Below, one piece after another: positions 61,568-64,000 of a DNA stretch of 64,000 nucleotides. Both the position numbers and the translations under genes were made by a program. The notes beneath the pieces were generated by a model. The model ran no database searches and had not been told where the DNA came from. It saw only the letters and a program-made list of their open reading frames with translations. Source of the DNA: Cerasicoccus arenae (lineage in GTDB: Bacteria; Verrucomicrobiota; Verrucomicrobiia; Opitutales; Cerasicoccaceae); NCBI RefSeq assembly GCF_014651635.1, contig NZ_BMXG01000013.1, forward strand, positions 1 through 64,000, written 5' to 3'. The stretch's first letter is position 1, and each line of letters opens with the position of its first letter.

Positions 61568-62356
61568 ATGAATAACAATCGCCAAGCCTTTATTGCCTCA
61601 ATCGTACTGCATAGCATTGCGATTGGTTTGCTGGCGTTAGTCATCTTTATCAACCCAATCAAGGCCGAGGAGCAACCCATTGTCTTGGAACTGGTGATAC
61701 TCCCTGACGAGTCCCCTCTCACTCCTGCCACCCCCGCCCCGCCAAGGCTTGAGGTCGAGAAAATACAGGTAAACGAGATCATGCCCCGCGACATGCCGGA
61801 CATCAATTTGCCCGAACCCGAACCAGAGCCAATCGTCGAAACACCCCCTCCCCCCCCCTCCCCACCGGTAACCCCACCCAAACCAGAACCTAAGCCTGAA
61901 GTAGTAAAACCAGAGCCGCGCAAGCCGCAGATGGTCGATCTCAAGGATTTCCTCAAGGATAACAAACGCCGCGAAACCAAGCCTGCTCCCACTCCACAGC
62001 ACCAAGTCGAGGCCCCGAAAATCAACATCAAGCCTGACCTTTCCAACCTCACCTCCGCGCAACCCAGCCACACCGCCCAAGCTGCTTCCCCCTTCTTGGC
62101 CAGCTACCAGCAGCGACTCCGCAACGCAGTTGAACTGAATTGGAACAAGCCCAGCGCTGGTTCCGGCCAGGAAACTGCCGATGTCCGCTTCCGCGTCTAT
62201 CCCAATGGCAGCATTGGTGAAGTCACAATTCTCCGCTCCAACGGCCCTACCGCCTTTGTCGAGTCTATCAAACAGGCCGTCCAAAGCACGATCTCCATTG
62301 GCCCCCGCCCATCCGGCTGGGATGGCCTGATGACAATCACCTTCCGCCTCAAGTAG
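61568..62356 (+). CDS. TonB/TolA-like energy-transducing protein
   Basis: A 262-residue inner-membrane protein. One N-terminal transmembrane helix (about 8-28, ASIVLHSIAIGLLALVIFI) is followed by a long Pro/Lys/Glu-rich periplasmic stretch (PEPEPEPIVETPPPPPSPP). The C-terminal TonB-like domain (about 175-262) contains YQQRLRNAVELNWNKPSAG and VRFRVYPNGSIGEVTILRS. It would span the periplasm and pass energy from an ExbB/ExbD-type pump to outer-membrane proteins. No exbB/exbD or tolQ/tolR lies in the window. The ATG at 61568 is preferred over a TTG four codons upstream. C-runs (61850-61858 inside, 62357-62368 just past the stop) recur here. Confidence 0.85.
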   Translation: MNNNRQAFIASIVLHSIAIGLLALVIFINPIKAEEQPIVLELVILPDESPLTPATPAPPRLEVEKIQVNEIMPRDMPDINLPEPEPEPIVETPPPPPSPPVTPPKPEPKPEVVKPEPRKPQMVDLKDFLKDNKRRETKPAPTPQHQVEAPKINIKPDLSNLTSAQPSHTAQAASPFLASYQQRLRNAVELNWNKPSAGSGQETADVRFRVYPNGSIGEVTILRSNGPTAFVESIKQAVQSTISIGPRPSGWDGLMTITFRLK

Positions 62357-62368
62357 CCCCCCCCCCCC
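62357..62368. repeat. poly-C tract (12) directly after the TonB-like stop codon
   Basis: Twelve consecutive C residues start immediately after the TAG (62354-62356), in the 70-base interval before tatA. Confidence 0.85.
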
Positions 62369-62426
62369 TGCAACTCGAATTGATTTTGAGGGTTTACTTC
62401 GGCGAAACTTGAGTTACATTAATCCT

Positions 62427-62705
62427 ATGAACATGTTTCTAAACAGCCTGCCTATGGGCTTTCTTGGAAATCTACAGGGCTGGGAAATCCCCCTGCTGGT
62501 GATCTTTGGTCTGATTATATTCGGCGGCAAAAAACTGCCGGAATTCGCTCGCGGCGCTGGACAAGCCATCCGTGAATTCAAAAACGCTTCCAAAAGCGCG
62601 GAAGACACCTTTAAGCAGGCCCTCAACGAAGATGAGCAGGCAAAAGCCAAGGCTGATAAGCCTGCTGCATCTGAACCCAAGAAAGAAGAAGCCCTTAAGG
62701 CTTAA
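62427..62705 (+). CDS. tatA: Sec-independent translocase protein TatA/TatE
   Basis: A 92-residue TatA-family component of the twin-arginine protein-export pore. One N-terminal helix (LQGWEIPLLVIFGLIIFGG) ends in the conserved FGGKKLPEFARG. An amphipathic helix follows (GQAIREFKNASKSAEDTF), then a charged Lys/Glu/Ala-rich tail. The first ATG at 62427 is preferred, and a TTG at 62409 would add six residues. No tatB or tatC is adjacent. Confidence 0.93.
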   Translation: MNMFLNSLPMGFLGNLQGWEIPLLVIFGLIIFGGKKLPEFARGAGQAIREFKNASKSAEDTFKQALNEDEQAKAKADKPAASEPKKEEALKA

Positions 62706-62819
62706 TCTGCTCTAAGGACATTAGCACGGCTAACGATTGCGTTAGTCAGGTAAACTTTACGCCCAGAAGCCAAGTTTCGTCTTGTCAGCAACCCAGAGGC
62801 GGCGAGAATCGGACGCCCT

Positions 62820-64000
62820 ATGGCCACTGTAAAGACTGTTCAAGATGTCAATCTCGCCGGCAAGCGCGTTCTCGTGCGTTGCGACTTCAACGTTCCATTT
62901 GATTCGGAAGGCAAAATATCCGATGACACTCGAATTGTTGGTGCCCTGCCGACCATTAAGCACCTCGTCGCACAAGGCGCAAAAGTAATTCTCTGCTCTC
63001 ACTTGGGTCGTCCCAAGGGGAAAAAGAACCTCGATTTCACCTTGGCACCCATCGCCGTGGAACTCGCAGATAAACTCGGTGCGCCCGTCACGTTCGTCGA
63101 TGACTGCATTGGCGAGTCCGTTAAATCCGCAGTCGCTGCCATGACTAATGGTGATGTCGTCCTTTTGGAAAATGTCCGCTTCTACGCTGGTGAAGAAGCC
63201 AATGACCCAGCCTTCGCCAAGGAACTTGCGAGCGTTGCCGACGCTTACGTCAACGATGCCTTCGGAACCGCACACCGCGCCCACGCCTCCACCGAAGGTG
63301 TTGCACACCTCGTAGAAACGAAGGTGGCTGGTTTGCTCATCGAAAAGGAACTGGAATATCTCGGCAGCAAAACTGAGGTTCCTGAACGCCCATTCGTTGT
63401 TATCCTCGGCGGTGCCAAGGTTTCCGACAAGATCACCGTGATCGACACACTTCTCGACAAGTGCGACACCATGCTGATTGGGGGTGCAATGGCCTACACC
63501 TTTGCCCTAGCCAACGGCAAAAAAGTCGGCGACAGCCTTTCTGAGCCCGACAAAGTAGACACCGCCAAGCAAGCCATTGCCAAGGCCAAGGCCAAAGGCG
63601 TGAATCTTCTTCTGCCCGTTGACAACCTGATCACTGACAAGCTCGACTTTGGCGCAGGTGAAGTGAACTCAGTCAAGGTCGTCGAAGGCGACATCCCTGA
63701 AGGCTGGGAAGGCGTCGACATCGGCCCAAAGACCATTGAAATCTATCAAGACGCCGTCAAAAGCGCCAAGACAGTCCTCTGGAACGGCCCCATGGGCGTC
63801 TTCGAAATTAAGGCCTGTGCCCAAGGCACCTTTGCAGTTGCCGACGCAGTTGCTGCGGCAGACTGCATCTCGATCATTGGCGGCGGTGACTCCGTCAAAG
63901 CCGTGAAGAAGAGCGGCAATGGCGACAATGTCAGCTTCATTAGCACGGGCGGCGGTGCCTCCCTCGAATTCCTCGAAGGCAAGACCCTCCCAGGTGTTGC
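62820..64000 (+). CDS. pgk: phosphoglycerate kinase (3' end outside the window)
   Basis: At least 393 codons without a stop, running off the window end. The enzyme makes ATP from 1,3-bisphosphoglycerate in glycolysis. Visible signatures are [105 protein letters not shown] and [16 protein letters not shown]. Only the last about 10-20 residues are missing. The ATG at 62820 fits the usual N-terminus. It lies 114 bases past tatA. Long frames on the other strand (62757-63308, 63245-63982) are shadows of this gene. Confidence 0.97.
   Translation, partial: MATVKTVQDVNLAGKRVLVRCDFNVPFDSEGKISDDTRIVGALPTIKHLVAQGAKVILCSHLGRPKGKKNLDFTLAPIAVELADKLGAPVTFVDDCIGESVKSAVAAMTNGDVVLLENVRFYAGEEANDPAFAKELASVADAYVNDAFGTAHRAHASTEGVAHLVETKVAGLLIEKELEYLGSKTEVPERPFVVILGGAKVSDKITVIDTLLDKCDTMLIGGAMAYTFALANGKKVGDSLSEPDKVDTAKQAIAKAKAKGVNLLLPVDNLITDKLDFGAGEVNSVKVVEGDIPEGWEGVDIGPKTIEIYQDAVKSAKTVLWNGPMGVFEIKACAQGTFAVADAVAAADCISIIGGGDSVKAVKKSGNGDNVSFISTGGGASLEFLEGKTLPGV

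Noticed and set aside
61637-62284. 215-codon Gly/Trp-rich frame on the minus strand
   Set aside because: It is antisense to the Pro-rich stretch of the TonB-like gene, which explains the composition.
62757-63308. 183-codon frame on the minus strand near the window end
   Set aside because: It is antisense to pgk, whose full plus-strand motif series is clear. The track lacks pgk only because no stop codon falls inside the window.
1-64000. CRISPR array, tRNA or rRNA genes, insertion sequences, integrase or attachment sites
   Set aside because: I saw no regularly spaced repeats, no cloverleaf with a conserved T-arm, no rRNA-like sequence, and no transposase- or integrase-like protein.

Overview
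The window reads as the chromosome of a Gram-negative bacterium, most likely a verrucomicrobium of the Opitutae type. This is inferred from Kdo and heptose (LPS core) genes, an exosortase-associated EpsI protein, a DUF4838 secreted protein, a GH5 enzyme with repeated accessory domains, a FliA/WhiG-type sigma factor, weak Shine-Dalgarno sites, and UDP-glucose dehydrogenase and GDP-mannose 3,5-epimerase genes of the type familiar from eukaryotes. No rRNA, tRNA, CRISPR array or insertion sequence was recognised. The assignment rests on gene content only.

About 48 kb (roughly 1.2-49.8 kb) is one large surface-polysaccharide locus, almost all on the minus strand, so it is transcribed from right to left. 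Its right part (39.6-49.8 kb) makes precursors: ugd, glmS, hldD, gmhA, hldA, a UDP-glucuronate-epimerase-like gene, kdsA and kdsD. Within it lies a divergent pair: a GbsR/MarR-type regulator and a periplasmic protein with a faint resemblance to Wzz. Then follow rmlB-rmlA without rmlC or rmlD, two WaaL/Wzy-like membrane proteins and a flippase. Next is a run of glycosyltransferases with modifying enzymes: beta-propeller protein, broken acyltransferase, pyruvyltransferase, nitroreductase-like protein, acetyltransferase and FkbM methyltransferase. After these come a GDP-mannose 3,5-epimerase, a DUF4838 protein and an unusual WecA-like fusion.

The left end (3.7-12.2 kb) is a tightly coupled operon: nucleotide-sugar dehydrogenase, PglC-like phosphoglycosyl transferase, VOC protein, PglD/VioB-like acyltransferase, acyl carrier protein, acyl-activating ligase, iron alcohol dehydrogenase, and a one-chain LuxE-LuxC fusion. 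These could activate a carboxylic acid, hold it as a thioester, reduce it, and supply a group for an amino sugar. A PglE/VioA-like aminotransferase lies just beyond, divergent from epsI and a WcaF-like acetyltransferase.

The right flank (50-64 kb) is mostly general: YdeI-like protein, MFS transporter, DNA polymerase X, gmd-fcl (GDP-L-fucose), a secreted GH5 enzyme, cutA, a lipoprotein, a FliA-type sigma factor, a TonB-like protein, tatA and the start of pgk.

The features most worth a second look are the LuxE-LuxC/ACP/ligase cassette, the WecA fusion that lacks a dehydratase domain, long poly-C/poly-G tracts inside and beside surface genes (possible phase variation), a palindromic dispersed repeat with a copy on each side of the locus, and an acyltransferase interrupted by one in-frame TGA.
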